From the NCBI GenBank assembly GCA_031266015.1, contig JAISBU010000006.1, positions 1 through 64,000 of the forward strand: a stretch of 64,000 nt of DNA, read 5' to 3'. Positions 29,254 to 38,033 of the stretch are shown one piece after another (within the stretch, counting starts at the first letter, position 1; every line of letters begins with the position of its first letter). The translations under genes and the position numbers were made by a program. The notes beneath the pieces are model-generated. The model had not been told where the DNA came from and did no database searches. It saw only the letters and a program-made list of their open reading frames with translations. This DNA is from Prevotellaceae bacterium (GTDB taxonomy: Bacteria > Bacteroidota > Bacteroidia > Bacteroidales > UBA932).

Positions 29254-29886
29254 TTGCAAAATACTGTCACCCATCTTTCTACTGCTTATCTGCCTCCGGT
29301 GCAATACTTCTGTAAGCTGGCTACAGCGGAGCATGTACTTATTGAGAAGCATGAGCACTACCTAAAGCAAACTTTTCGCTCACGATGCCAAATACTTTCG
29401 GCCAATGGAGTATTGGATTTATCTATCCCGATAGAAAAAAGGCATGGTGAGAAAATGCCAATCGGTACCGTGCGGATTGACTACCAAACGGAATGGCAGC
29501 GGCAGCATTGGCGCTCATTGGTAGCAGCCTATAGCTCCTCGCCGTTTTTCATGTACTATGCAGATGAGTTAAAAATATTTTATACACAGCGGTATGATTT
29601 GCTGTTAAACTTTAACACGCAGCTTACGCGTACAATTTGTGAGCTCATTGGAGCGCGGCGATCCCTTGATTTTACTGAAAAATATGAGCACAGCGTACCC
29701 AACGATTTCAGAATGGGAATAAGTCCGAAATCGCTGCAAAAAATAGAGGATAATAATTTTTCCCCGGTAGAATACTATCAGGTTTTCTCTGCAAAGTTCG
29801 GATTTACCCCCAACCTCAGCATTGTGGATTTGCTGTTCAACGAAGGACCTGATACATTACAGGTGCTGAAGAGTTCGGCAGTTTAG
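29254..29886 (+). CDS. WbqC-like family protein
   Basis: The 210-residue protein matches the WbqC-like family: the N-terminal STAYLPPVQYFCKLATAEHVLIEKHEHYLKQTFRSRCQI, the PIEKRHGEKMPIGTVRIDY segment and WQRQHWRSLVAAYSSSPFFMYY. Members are found in O-antigen clusters and widely as single genes in Bacteroidota; the biochemical activity is not established. The start codon is TTG. It is monocistronic and convergent with the porin gene at 30031, from which it is separated by a dispersed repeat. Confidence 0.82.
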   Translation: MQNTVTHLSTAYLPPVQYFCKLATAEHVLIEKHEHYLKQTFRSRCQILSANGVLDLSIPIEKRHGEKMPIGTVRIDYQTEWQRQHWRSLVAAYSSSPFFMYYADELKIFYTQRYDLLLNFNTQLTRTICELIGARRSLDFTEKYEHSVPNDFRMGISPKSLQKIEDNNFSPVEYYQVFSAKFGFTPNLSIVDLLFNEGPDTLQVLKSSAV

Positions 29887-29918
29887 CAGAGGAGGAATTG
29901 TTTCAGGAACAAAAACAT

Positions 29919-30016
29919 CTTGATTTACCATTGACCATTTACCGATGCGTATGCCTTGTCATGCTTCGTTTTGCTCAACATGACAAGGTATACCCATGGA
30001 TCAATTGTAAATTGTC
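29919..30016. repeat. AT-rich/GTTGTCAT intergenic repeat, copy 3
   Basis: TTTACCATTGACCATTTACCGATGCG opens it, CTTGTCATGCTTCGTTTTGCTCAACATGACAAG forms an internal hairpin, and GTATACCCATGGATCAATTGTAAATTGTCAG closes it. The outer ACCATTTAC and GTAAAT parts are roughly inverted, as in copy 2. Confidence 0.5.
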
Positions 30017-30030
30017 AGCTATTTTTGAAT

Positions 30031-31527
30031 TTAGAACCTCCACCCTAACGTCAGGAAAAAGTTGTTTTGATGTACAGCGTAATTCTTAATATCGGAGGTA
30101 ACATTTTTGTAGTAGTACATGTATCCTTTATCTTTTTGAGCTGAGAGACTGTAGGTAAAGCTGAGGTTAAACATTTCGTTAACCTGAAGTCCCAAACCAC
30201 CGGAGTATATGTTTATGGTTCCGTCTTTTATGATTCCGTTTTTACCGGCATTTTTGGTGTACGGATTGTCATAATAGGCGTAGCCCAAGCGAAACGCCCA
30301 GCTTTGATATCCTAGCTCTCCTCCCAAACGGAAGTTGTTAGTTGCTCTGTAGCGGTCTTTTATGCTGGCATTTGGTTCGTTAAAGTCAGCCGGATAATCG
30401 CTTTTTTCCTCACGCATTGTTATTGTTGAGTAGTCCACATACTCATAATCCGCGCTTATAACTCCACGCCATCCGCCGGGCGTAGACGGGCTAAACGTAT
30501 AAGCTAACCCTGCCATCAGGCGTGTAGGCGTTTCGATTTCGTAAAAAAATTCGTTGGGAGTGTGGGTTGCACGGTCGTAAGAGCGCCCACCTATCCACGG
30601 GTCAATGTAGGAGGTAAACTCATCGCTCATGCTGAGGAAAGTGCGGGTGTGAATGGCGCCTCCAAGCTTAAGCCCGGTTAGAAAATCGGCATGTGCAAAC
30701 GGCCAAACGATGGCTCCAAATTTGAAGTTGTAGCCAATGCCGTTTTGCCTGTATCCCCTATAGTAGCTAAACTTTTGAAAATCAGAGACATTTCCATCTT
30801 GAGCATGCTCTAAAGATGTGTTGTTTTCCTCATAGCTCACAGAGGCAATGCCAATGCTAAGCCCAAAGTAAAACACGTTACTCACGTTGCCGCCAATGCT
30901 GAAATCGTAGGTGGAGAGGCCGCCGGTTGTTTCGACATGCTGCCGCCCTTGAGTTTCATCATAGCTTATGGCGCCATAGGAGCTTCCGATGGTGTCGATT
31001 AGGTACGCATCCTGTGCCATCTTTGCCTCGTAATCGCCTAGCCCCTCGCCGTTTGCTACGGCGGCAAAGTAATCAAGGTAGGTATTAGCGGATTGATAGC
31101 TTCCCAAAACGGAGTATCTTTCGCCAAAGTTGCGGGTTTTGTTATACGCAAAACCGTAATTTATGCTAACCAACCCCTCGTCTTGCCCCAACTCATACAC
31201 ACCAACCGCTGCAAAGTTGGATAGCCCAAAGCGGTATCGATAGTCATTCATCTTGTTTCCCATGTAGCTGACATCGGTGTTGGCGTACAGTAAATTTCCC
31301 GTAAGAGTGAACTCGTTGGAGCGGTACACTCCGATGCCTGCCGGATTAAACGCCAGCGCAGACACATCGCCGCCCAACGCCGTGAATGCGCCGCCCATAG
31401 CCGAAAAGCGGGCAGTACCGAGGTGTGTATTGCGTGAAAACCTGAGCGCTTCTACCTCATCCTGGGCAAAACTTATACCCGTGAAATAAAATGCCGCAGC
31501 TATGGAAAGGAATATTTTTTTTATCAT
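30031..31527 (-). CDS. OmpP1/FadL-family outer-membrane porin
   Basis: The 498-residue product has a signal peptide (FTGISFAQ) followed by DEVEALRFSRNTHLGTARFSAMGGAFTALGGDVSALAFNPAGIGVYRS. This is the plug/hatch signature of FadL-type transporters for hydrophobic compounds. The rest is alternating beta strands and ends in an aromatic residue (LTLGWRF), as required for barrel insertion. Substrate is not predictable. It is the second gene of a minus-strand pair with the Tyr/Gly-rich protein gene, 154 bp apart with a REP-like sequence between. Confidence 0.88.
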   Translation of the reverse strand: MIKKIFLSIAAAFYFTGISFAQDEVEALRFSRNTHLGTARFSAMGGAFTALGGDVSALAFNPAGIGVYRSNEFTLTGNLLYANTDVSYMGNKMNDYRYRFGLSNFAAVGVYELGQDEGLVSINYGFAYNKTRNFGERYSVLGSYQSANTYLDYFAAVANGEGLGDYEAKMAQDAYLIDTIGSSYGAISYDETQGRQHVETTGGLSTYDFSIGGNVSNVFYFGLSIGIASVSYEENNTSLEHAQDGNVSDFQKFSYYRGYRQNGIGYNFKFGAIVWPFAHADFLTGLKLGGAIHTRTFLSMSDEFTSYIDPWIGGRSYDRATHTPNEFFYEIETPTRLMAGLAYTFSPSTPGGWRGVISADYEYVDYSTITMREEKSDYPADFNEPNASIKDRYRATNNFRLGGELGYQSWAFRLGYAYYDNPYTKNAGKNGIIKDGTINIYSGGLGLQVNEMFNLSFTYSLSAQKDKGYMYYYKNVTSDIKNYAVHQNNFFLTLGWRF

Positions 31528-31583
31528 AAAAATTAGGTTTCGTTATTTTTTTCGGTGCTATCCTACTTTGCTGTCTTTACGGG

Positions 31584-31672
31584 CTTGATCCGCAACCGAA
31601 GCTCGACGAAGTCAGTCTAATGTCAATGTCCCGATATTGGGAGATCCCAAATCAAGCTAGGGATGACAGCCC
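31584..31672. repeat. REP-like repeat upstream of the porin gene
   Basis: TTGATCCGCAA, TCCCGATATTGGGAGAT and GGGATGACAGC occur in the same style as the element between groES and groEL. ATCCCGA-like palindromes suggest a structured intergenic repeat. Confidence 0.4.
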
Positions 31673-31681
31673 GCAAGTTTT

Positions 31682-32728
31682 TTACCTTCCCGAACTCCTG
31701 CGTCCGCCACCTGATGTTGATGTTGTGCGTCCGCCACTGGATTGAGAAGCGTTGCCAGAGCTGCTACTCCGTGAGGATTCTACGTTGGCGCCTGGTTTGC
31801 TCGTATTGGTATTACTGTTATATTGCACCTGCTGCGTTTGCGTGTTATCTCTGCCGCGTACCTCTCTGTAAGTTATGTTCGGAGGCGTGGTCGTAGCTGG
31901 CGGATTTGCGCCTGTTGTGCCCGGGCGAGTATAGCTGGTTGCATTGCTATTACTTCCCCGAACGGGGCGATAGCTCACATTTGGTACGGTCAGAGTAGTT
32001 TTGCTGCTGCCCGAGCGTTGTCCGCCGGTAGTACCTCTGCCCGATGTGTAACCGGTTCCGCCACTTGTGCCGGACATGCTGTTTGTTCTCTGGTAATGCG
32101 TCACATTGCGTGGTTTTGAATAATAGTACGGATAGTAGTAACCCGAGTAATGGTAATGGTATGGCGAATACCAGCCCCCCCCGCCCCAGTGGGGATAATT
32201 CCAACCGTACCAACCGTTATACCTGTAGTAGTACGGGTAATTCCAACCTATGCCAATGCTCCAACCGTTGCTACCGTAGTACCCGTATGTCCCGCTGTAT
32301 GGCCAGTATGGGTAGCCGGCGCCCCAGTAATCTCGCGTTGTAATGCTATACGTTGGGTCATCAAAAACTATACTCCGTTCGTAAGATGGACGGTCATCGT
32401 TGTCGCTATAATTCTGATTATCAGAGGGATATTTACGAGAAATTTCGTAAATATTTGCATAGCCCTGATCGATAGAATCCAAATTTCCCCAACTTTCTTC
32501 TACATAGCTGCCATCATCGTTATTGTCCACGGGGGTAGCTTGTACAGCGTCGTTGGTACGCTTAAGCAGGCTTTGCACCTGCGGGCTCGCCTGTTGTACC
32601 TGCTGTTCTCTGCGTTGTTTTTCTTTTTTCGGATTATAATAAAAATCATCCTGCGCCATTACCTGCAAAGGCAATAACAGCGCCAAAACAGCGATTACCG
32701 GGATGAGCGCATTTCGTAATGTTTTCAT
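31682..32728 (-). CDS. Secreted Tyr/Gly/Trp-rich low-complexity protein
   Basis: The 348-residue product has a signal peptide (LPLQVMAQ), a charged and helical N-terminal third (KKEKQRREQQVQQ), a central block of about 75 residues dominated by Tyr, Gly, Trp and Pro (YWGAGYPYWPYSGTYGYYG and similar), and a Ser/Thr/Gly/Asn-rich basic tail ending GGGRRSSGR. No enzyme domain is visible. Related low-complexity proteins occur beside the FadL-type gene and proS in Bacteroidota. The composition suggests an extended or self-associating envelope protein; the function is unknown. Confidence 0.72.
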   Translation of the reverse strand: MKTLRNALIPVIAVLALLLPLQVMAQDDFYYNPKKEKQRREQQVQQASPQVQSLLKRTNDAVQATPVDNNDDGSYVEESWGNLDSIDQGYANIYEISRKYPSDNQNYSDNDDRPSYERSIVFDDPTYSITTRDYWGAGYPYWPYSGTYGYYGSNGWSIGIGWNYPYYYRYNGWYGWNYPHWGGGGWYSPYHYHYSGYYYPYYYSKPRNVTHYQRTNSMSGTSGGTGYTSGRGTTGGQRSGSSKTTLTVPNVSYRPVRGSNSNATSYTRPGTTGANPPATTTPPNITYREVRGRDNTQTQQVQYNSNTNTSKPGANVESSRSSSSGNASQSSGGRTTSTSGGGRRSSGR

Positions 32729-32787
32729 AGTAAGCGATTTATAGTATGCTTTGCCTGACGAACAGACGTTTAAAATGCGCCAAAATG

Positions 32788-32819
32788 CTTGGAAACAAGC
32801 GTTAATTTTGTTACATTTG
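32788..32819 (+). promoter_or_regulatory. Promoter of proS
   Basis: CTTG (32788-32791) and TACATTTG (32812-32819) are separated by 20 bases; the -7 box is a perfect match. The leader to the proS ATG is about 100 nt. Confidence 0.6.
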
Positions 32820-32925
32820 TAGCTTATACAAACAGGCGTGCGTGGCGCATAGCACTATCCTATAAAGTAAAGGTACAATTTTTTGAAGGAAAAAGCAAGC
32901 GTAAACGGTAAAGCAATAGCTAAAA

Positions 32926-34398
32926 ATGGCAAAAGAAGTAACGAATAAAGTTGTTAATTACTCTCAGTGGTACAACGACTTAGTTGTAAAAGCGGGGTTG
33001 GCCGAAAGCTCTGCAGTGCGTGGATGTATGGTCATAAAGCCTTATGGCTATGCTATTTGGGAAAAAATACAGGCCACGCTGGATAAAATGTTTAAAGATA
33101 CAGGCCACGTAAATGCGTATTTCCCGTTGTTTATCCCTAAATCTTTTTTGAGTAAAGAGGCAGAGCACGTAGAGGGTTTTGCTAAGGAGTGCGCTGTGGT
33201 TACTCATCACCGCCTTATGAATGATCCGGATGGAAAGGGCGTGGTGGTTGATCCTGAGGCTAAGCTGGAGGAAGAGCTGATTGTTCGCCCTACCTCCGAA
33301 ACTATTATTTGGCATACTTATAAGGGTTGGATTCAATCGTATCGCGACCTTCCTGTTTTGGTGAATCAGTGGGCTAACGTGGTGCGCTGGGAAATGCGTA
33401 CCCGCTTGTTTTTGCGCACGACAGAATTCCTTTGGCAAGAAGGACATACGGCACATGCTACACGCGAAGAGGCTGTTGAGGAAACCGAAAAGATGATAAG
33501 CGTATACGCCACTTTTGCAGAGAAGTATTTGGCGGTGCCTGTTTTGATTGGTAAAAAAACGGCAAGCGAACGTTTTGCAGGCGCTGAAGATACCTATTGT
33601 ATTGAAGCTATAATGCAGGATGGTAAAGCGTTGCAGGCCGGAACTTCACACTTCCTCGGGCAAAATTTTGCTAAGGCTTTTGATGTTCAGTATTTGAGCA
33701 AAGAAGGTAAAAAGGAGTTTGTGTGGGCTACCTCCTGGGGGGTATCCACCCGTCTTATGGGTGCGCTTATTATGGCACACAGTGATGATAACGGCTTGGT
33801 TTTACCGCCTAGCTTAGCGCCTGTTCAGGTTGTAATTGTGCCTATTTATAAGGGCGCTGAGGAGTTGGAGAAAATATCGGAGCGTGTCCACGCAATTAAG
33901 AAGGAGCTGGAGGCACGTGGTATCAGCGTGAAGTACGATGATAGCGACAATGTGCGTTCGGGATTCAAGTTTGCCGAGTATGAGCTTAAGGGTGTGCCGG
34001 TTCGTTTGGCTATTGGTCCGCGTGATTTGCAAAATGAAACGATTGAGGTTGCCCGCCGCGATACCTTAGAAAAACAATCATACCGGCAAGACGGAATTGC
34101 AGAAGCTGTAGAGAAGCTGCTGGCGGATATACAGGCTAACATTTTCAAGAAAGCGTATGATTTCCGTGCGGAAAACACCTTTGAAGTTGATACTTACGAG
34201 GAGTTCAAGGCGCGAATAGAGAAGGGCGGTTTTATTATGGCGCACTGGGATGGAACTGCTGAAACCGAAGAAAAAATTAAGGAAGAAACCAAGGCTACCA
34301 TTCGTTGTATTCCGTTGGATGGAAAGACGGAGGAGGGTAAGTGCATGGTTACAGGTAAGCCTTCGGCACAGCGAGTGGTTTTTGCCCGGTCATATTAG
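32926..34398 (+). CDS. proS: Prolyl-tRNA synthetase, eukaryote/archaeon-like type
   Basis: Charges tRNA-Pro with proline. The 490-residue enzyme is the short form without the bacterial editing insertion: class II motif 2 region [58 protein letters not shown], motif 3 [29 protein letters not shown], anticodon-binding domain from about 290 (VVIVPIYKG) and the zinc-type C-terminal domain with the terminal aromatic residue (VVFARSY). This type is usual in Bacteroidota. It has its own promoter. Confidence 0.97.
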   Translation: MAKEVTNKVVNYSQWYNDLVVKAGLAESSAVRGCMVIKPYGYAIWEKIQATLDKMFKDTGHVNAYFPLFIPKSFLSKEAEHVEGFAKECAVVTHHRLMNDPDGKGVVVDPEAKLEEELIVRPTSETIIWHTYKGWIQSYRDLPVLVNQWANVVRWEMRTRLFLRTTEFLWQEGHTAHATREEAVEETEKMISVYATFAEKYLAVPVLIGKKTASERFAGAEDTYCIEAIMQDGKALQAGTSHFLGQNFAKAFDVQYLSKEGKKEFVWATSWGVSTRLMGALIMAHSDDNGLVLPPSLAPVQVVIVPIYKGAEELEKISERVHAIKKELEARGISVKYDDSDNVRSGFKFAEYELKGVPVRLAIGPRDLQNETIEVARRDTLEKQSYRQDGIAEAVEKLLADIQANIFKKAYDFRAENTFEVDTYEEFKARIEKGGFIMAHWDGTAETEEKIKEETKATIRCIPLDGKTEEGKCMVTGKPSAQRVVFARSY

Positions 34399-34450
34399 TA
34401 TCTCGAACAGGGTTGGCGTTGTCAGCGCTGTCAAAAATTGTTTTTGTAGA

Positions 34451-35494
34451 TTGTCAAGCGTTAGATCATATAGTTTTTTTATTGCGCTAATTGGCATTGC
34501 GCTGCTGGTGTCTTGCGGTTCACAGAAGAGCTTAACGCGAAGCGAAAAAACCAGCTGGAATAAGGCACGCAGAGATTGGAAAGATGATGGGAAAAGGGTG
34601 CATGTAACAGAAGGTAGTAGCGCAGCTGCGTCGGCAAGCAAAGGTGGAAAATCGGATACACCTGGCAGAGCCGCCTATAAAACGCCTGTAAAAGATGATT
34701 ACCATGATAATACACCTCCGGTTAAGATCAAAAGAAAATCGGATGCTATGGTGGCCGGAATTCTTACGGAGGATATGTGGGATGAGCTGTTTCCTAACCG
34801 TTGCGGAATAGCGCAGGTAGGCCCGAATTCGGCCAGCGAATGGGGCAAGGGCGACTTTTATACATTTGACGCTTTTGTTGCGGCTACCAAGCATTTTCCT
34901 GATTTTTTGAATGAGGGAAACCCCGAAATCCGAAGAAGAGAACTAGCCGCTTTTCTCGCGCACATGGCGCATGAAACCGGAGGATTGCGCTACTTGGAGC
35001 AGATTACGGTTACCAGAAGCTACTCGGTAAACAGTAAGGATTATCCTTCTGTGGAGGGCAAGGATTATAGAGGACGAGGCCCGATTCAACTCAGCTACAA
35101 CTATAACTACGGACAGTTTAGTAAGGCTTATTTTGGAGATAAGCAGGTACTGCTCAACTGTCCGGAGCTGCTGGCAGAGAATGCTGAAATATCTTTTGCA
35201 TCGGCCATTTGGTTTTGGATGACTCCTCAGCCGCCAAAGCCTTCTTGCCACGATGTAATTGTTGGTAACTGGGATGCGGTAAATGTGGATAAGGAGTATA
35301 AGAGGTTTCCGGGGTTTGGGTTAACGCTGAATATAATTAACGCTCCGCAGTGTGGACAGCCAACGCAGCCGCATACGCAAAAGCGCTACGATTACTACGA
35401 TAAGTTTTGCAAGTACTTCAATACCACAAAGGGTGACTACTGCGACTGTGAAGAGCAGGTACCCTATGGCAGGCGTCCGGTGGCGATGAGGTAG
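34451..35494 (+). CDS. GH19 chitinase-like lipoprotein
   Basis: From a TTG start at 34451 the 347-residue product has a lipoprotein signal (FFIALIGIALLVSC) and a basic linker (RSEKTSWNKARRDWKDDGKR). Then comes a GH19 domain: DAFVAATKHFPDF, FLAHMAHETGG near 173 with the catalytic Glu, a second acidic residue in RYLEQIT, GKDYRGRGPIQLSYNYNYG, FASAIWFWMTPQPPKPSCHDVI and GLTLNIINAPQCG. GH19 enzymes hydrolyse chitin or related N-acetylglucosamine polymers. The longer frame from 34250 overlaps proS by about 150 bp and lacks a signal peptide at its start, so 34451 is preferred. It opens a three-gene run with the next two genes. Confidence 0.82.
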   Translation: MSSVRSYSFFIALIGIALLVSCGSQKSLTRSEKTSWNKARRDWKDDGKRVHVTEGSSAAASASKGGKSDTPGRAAYKTPVKDDYHDNTPPVKIKRKSDAMVAGILTEDMWDELFPNRCGIAQVGPNSASEWGKGDFYTFDAFVAATKHFPDFLNEGNPEIRRRELAAFLAHMAHETGGLRYLEQITVTRSYSVNSKDYPSVEGKDYRGRGPIQLSYNYNYGQFSKAYFGDKQVLLNCPELLAENAEISFASAIWFWMTPQPPKPSCHDVIVGNWDAVNVDKEYKRFPGFGLTLNIINAPQCGQPTQPHTQKRYDYYDKFCKYFNTTKGDYCDCEEQVPYGRRPVAMR

Positions 35495-35529
35495 CAGGTT
35501 TTTGAATAAGGATATTTATACGTAAAAAA

Positions 35530-36243
35530 ATGGAAAACTGTAACGGTTCAGCTAACCCTCCGCGAGCGGAGATTTTGAAGTCGCTTCTTGGCAGATCGCA
35601 AACCAAACAGCTGGTATACGACAACACATTTGAGGTTTTTCAGACCATAAAGGATGTGCTGCATGAGCTGGCCGGAGAGGTGAATGAGGAGCTGGGAACA
35701 TCGGACAAGCGCGTGAAGCTGGAGTATCGCGACCGTGGGCAGTATGAGGCGGAGATTCGTGTGGCGGGCGATATTTTGGTATTCAGCATGCACACGAACG
35801 TGTTTCAGTTTGATCGTAGCCATATGGTGTGGAAAACATCCTATGTGCAAAATGATAAGGAAGCTGCTTACAGCGGAATGATAAATGTTTACAATTTCCT
35901 TACGGATTCTTTCCGTTACAATCGCCTGGACGATTTGGGCTATCTCATTGGCCGTATTTTTGTGAATAAGGATAAGCATTATTTTGTTGAGGGTAAACGC
36001 CAGCTAAGCGCCTCTTGCTATAACTTTGGTAATGAAGAGATTACTCGTGAGAGCATTGTAAAGATTATAGAAACGGCTATTCAATACGCGCTGAATTTTG
36101 ACCTGCTGGTGCCGCCGTATGACGCGGTTAAAATAGTGAGCGTTGCTCAAATAAACAGTAAGATTGACGATGCTAAAATACAAACGGGCAAGCGCCTCGG
36201 ATTTCAGTTTAACTCCGATGATGTAGTAAACCAGAAGAGATAG
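35530..36243 (+). CDS. Conserved protein of unknown function
   Basis: The 237-residue soluble protein has no signal peptide. It begins with a helical segment (AEILKSLLGRSQTKQLVYDNTFEVFQTIKDVLHELAGEVNEEL), then an alternating beta region (VKLEYRDRGQYEAEIRVAGDILVFSMHTNVFQFDRSHMVWKTSYVQ) and a region with FLTDSFRYNRLDDLGYLIGRIFVNKDKHYFVEGKRQ. The pattern suggests an alpha/beta fold. I cannot assign a family. It lies 35 bp after the chitinase-like gene and 45 bp before the M49-like peptidase gene, so it is probably cotranscribed. Confidence 0.75.
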   Translation: MENCNGSANPPRAEILKSLLGRSQTKQLVYDNTFEVFQTIKDVLHELAGEVNEELGTSDKRVKLEYRDRGQYEAEIRVAGDILVFSMHTNVFQFDRSHMVWKTSYVQNDKEAAYSGMINVYNFLTDSFRYNRLDDLGYLIGRIFVNKDKHYFVEGKRQLSASCYNFGNEEITRESIVKIIETAIQYALNFDLLVPPYDAVKIVSVAQINSKIDDAKIQTGKRLGFQFNSDDVVNQKR

Positions 36244-36288
36244 GAGGAAAAGTGGGGGGATTTTTTTATTTTTTATTTTGAGAATATT

Positions 36289-37926
36289 ATGAAGACGAAA
36301 TCATGGCTAACAGTCGCTATTATTCCCGCAATGATGATGAGCTGCGGTGGAGGCGACACAAAAACCACAGAGAAAGAAAAAACCATGCAACAGAAAGTAG
36401 ATGAATTTGCGGTGGTGGAGCTCAAAGCGGATTTGAGCCAGCTGTCGGTATCCGATAGGCGCATGCTGCCATTCCTGTTTGAAACAGCAAAGATTATGGA
36501 TGAGCTGTTTTGGAAGGAAACCTTTGGCGACAGGGCAATTCTTGATTCGCTGTCGGATGATGCTATGCACGCTTTCTGCATGATTAACTATGGCCCATGG
36601 GAGCGATTGAATGGCAACAAGCCGTTTGTTCCGGGGTATAGCTCAAAACCTTTGGGCGCTCAATTTTATCCGGAGGATATGACGAAGAAGGAGTTTGAGG
36701 CGTTGAAGGATAGCACCAAGAGCAGCCTGTACACCGTTATTCGTCGTGATACCGCAGGTAAGCTGGTAGCTATTCCATATAACAAGTACTTTAAAAGCGA
36801 GATCGATCGCGCGGTAAATCATATGAATCAAGCGGTTATGTTGTGTCAGGATAAGAACCTGAAAAAGTATTTGTCTTTGCGCATGCAAGCGCTGCAAGAT
36901 GACAGCTACTTGGCTAGCGACATGGCGTGGATGGATATGCGCACAAATCAAATAGATTTTGTGGTTGGCCCCATTGAAAGCTATGAGGATGCTTTATATG
37001 GCTATAAGGCAGCGCACGAGGCTTTTATTCTGATAAAAGACAGGGCGTGGAGCGAACAGCTGGAGCGTTTTAATGCGCTACTTCCTCAGCTGCAAAAGGC
37101 TTTGCCTTGTGAAGATAAGTATAAGCAAGAAGCTCCGGGAAAGGACTCGGACCTTGGCGTATATGATGTAATTTATTATGCCGGAGATTGTAACGCGGGT
37201 AGCAAAACTATTGCGATTAACCTGCCGAATGATGAGCGTGTGCACGTGAAAAAGGGAACTCGCAAGCTGCAGCTTAAGAATGCCATGAAGGCAAAGTTTG
37301 ATAAAATTATGATGCCTGTTGCAGAGTTGCTTATTTCTCCGGATCAGCTACAGCATGTAAAGTTTGATGCCTTCTTTGAGAACGTAATGTTCCATGAGGT
37401 GTCGCACGGATTGGGCATAAAAAAGACCATCAACGGCAAGGGTAACGTGCGCAGTGCGCTTAAGGAAACATACAGCGGTATTGAGGAGGCAAAGGCAGAT
37501 ATCGGAGGCTTATTCATGGTATCGCAGCTAAGCAAAATGGGTGAGCTGAAGGATCACCGCATTATGGATAACTATGTGACCTTTGTTGCCGGAATTTTCC
37601 GCTCGGTGCGCTTTGGAGCATCAAGCGCACATGGTAAGGCTAATATGCTGATTTTTAACTATTTACAAGAAAAGGGCGCATTCGTACGCGCTGCAGATGG
37701 TTGCTACAAGGTTGATCAGGCTAAGATGAGGTCTGCTATTGACGCATTGGTTGCCGATATCATGGCGGTGCAAGGCACAGGCGATTATGATAAGGCAGCT
37801 CAATGGATGGCAGAAAAGAGCGTACTAACTCCTGCCCTGACGGAAGACTTGGCACGAGTAGCCAAAGCAGGTATTCCTCGTGACATTGTATTCAAGCAAG
37901 GGCCTGAGGTGCTTGGATTGAAATAG
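36289..37926 (+). CDS. M49-like (dipeptidyl peptidase III-type) zinc peptidase, lipoprotein
   Basis: The 545-residue product has a short lipoprotein signal (IIPAMMMSC). The catalytic region shows FHEVSHGLG near 367-375 and GIEEAKADIGG near 396-406. These correspond to the zinc motifs of M49 peptidases, but the first is HEXXH, one residue shorter than the HEXXGH of classical dipeptidyl peptidase III. Upstream NYGPWERLNGNKPFVPG and DVIYYAGDCNAGSKTIAINLPNDE are also typical of this branch. It probably removes dipeptides in the periplasm. It ends the run 34451-37926. Confidence 0.83.
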   Translation: MKTKSWLTVAIIPAMMMSCGGGDTKTTEKEKTMQQKVDEFAVVELKADLSQLSVSDRRMLPFLFETAKIMDELFWKETFGDRAILDSLSDDAMHAFCMINYGPWERLNGNKPFVPGYSSKPLGAQFYPEDMTKKEFEALKDSTKSSLYTVIRRDTAGKLVAIPYNKYFKSEIDRAVNHMNQAVMLCQDKNLKKYLSLRMQALQDDSYLASDMAWMDMRTNQIDFVVGPIESYEDALYGYKAAHEAFILIKDRAWSEQLERFNALLPQLQKALPCEDKYKQEAPGKDSDLGVYDVIYYAGDCNAGSKTIAINLPNDERVHVKKGTRKLQLKNAMKAKFDKIMMPVAELLISPDQLQHVKFDAFFENVMFHEVSHGLGIKKTINGKGNVRSALKETYSGIEEAKADIGGLFMVSQLSKMGELKDHRIMDNYVTFVAGIFRSVRFGASSAHGKANMLIFNYLQEKGAFVRAADGCYKVDQAKMRSAIDALVADIMAVQGTGDYDKAAQWMAEKSVLTPALTEDLARVAKAGIPRDIVFKQGPEVLGLK

Positions 37927-37981
37927 TTAAGTAGTTTATTTTCAGTAATATACAAAACAAACGTTGAGTCCGAAAAATTCG

Positions 37982-37989
37982 TACCTTTG
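37982..37989 (+). promoter_or_regulatory. -7 box of pgk
   Basis: TACCTTTG is a perfect TAnnTTTG, 44 bp before the pgk ATG. The nearest TTG-type -33 candidate is closer than usual (about 15 bases). Confidence 0.5.
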
Positions 37990-38033
37990 AGTTAACGTAA
38001 AATTTATCGTATCATTTTAAATATAAAAAAATT

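Noticed and set aside
34250-34450. Longer start for the chitinase-like protein overlapping proS
   Set aside because: The extension reads proS in another frame, is Lys/Arg-rich, and would bury the signal peptide.
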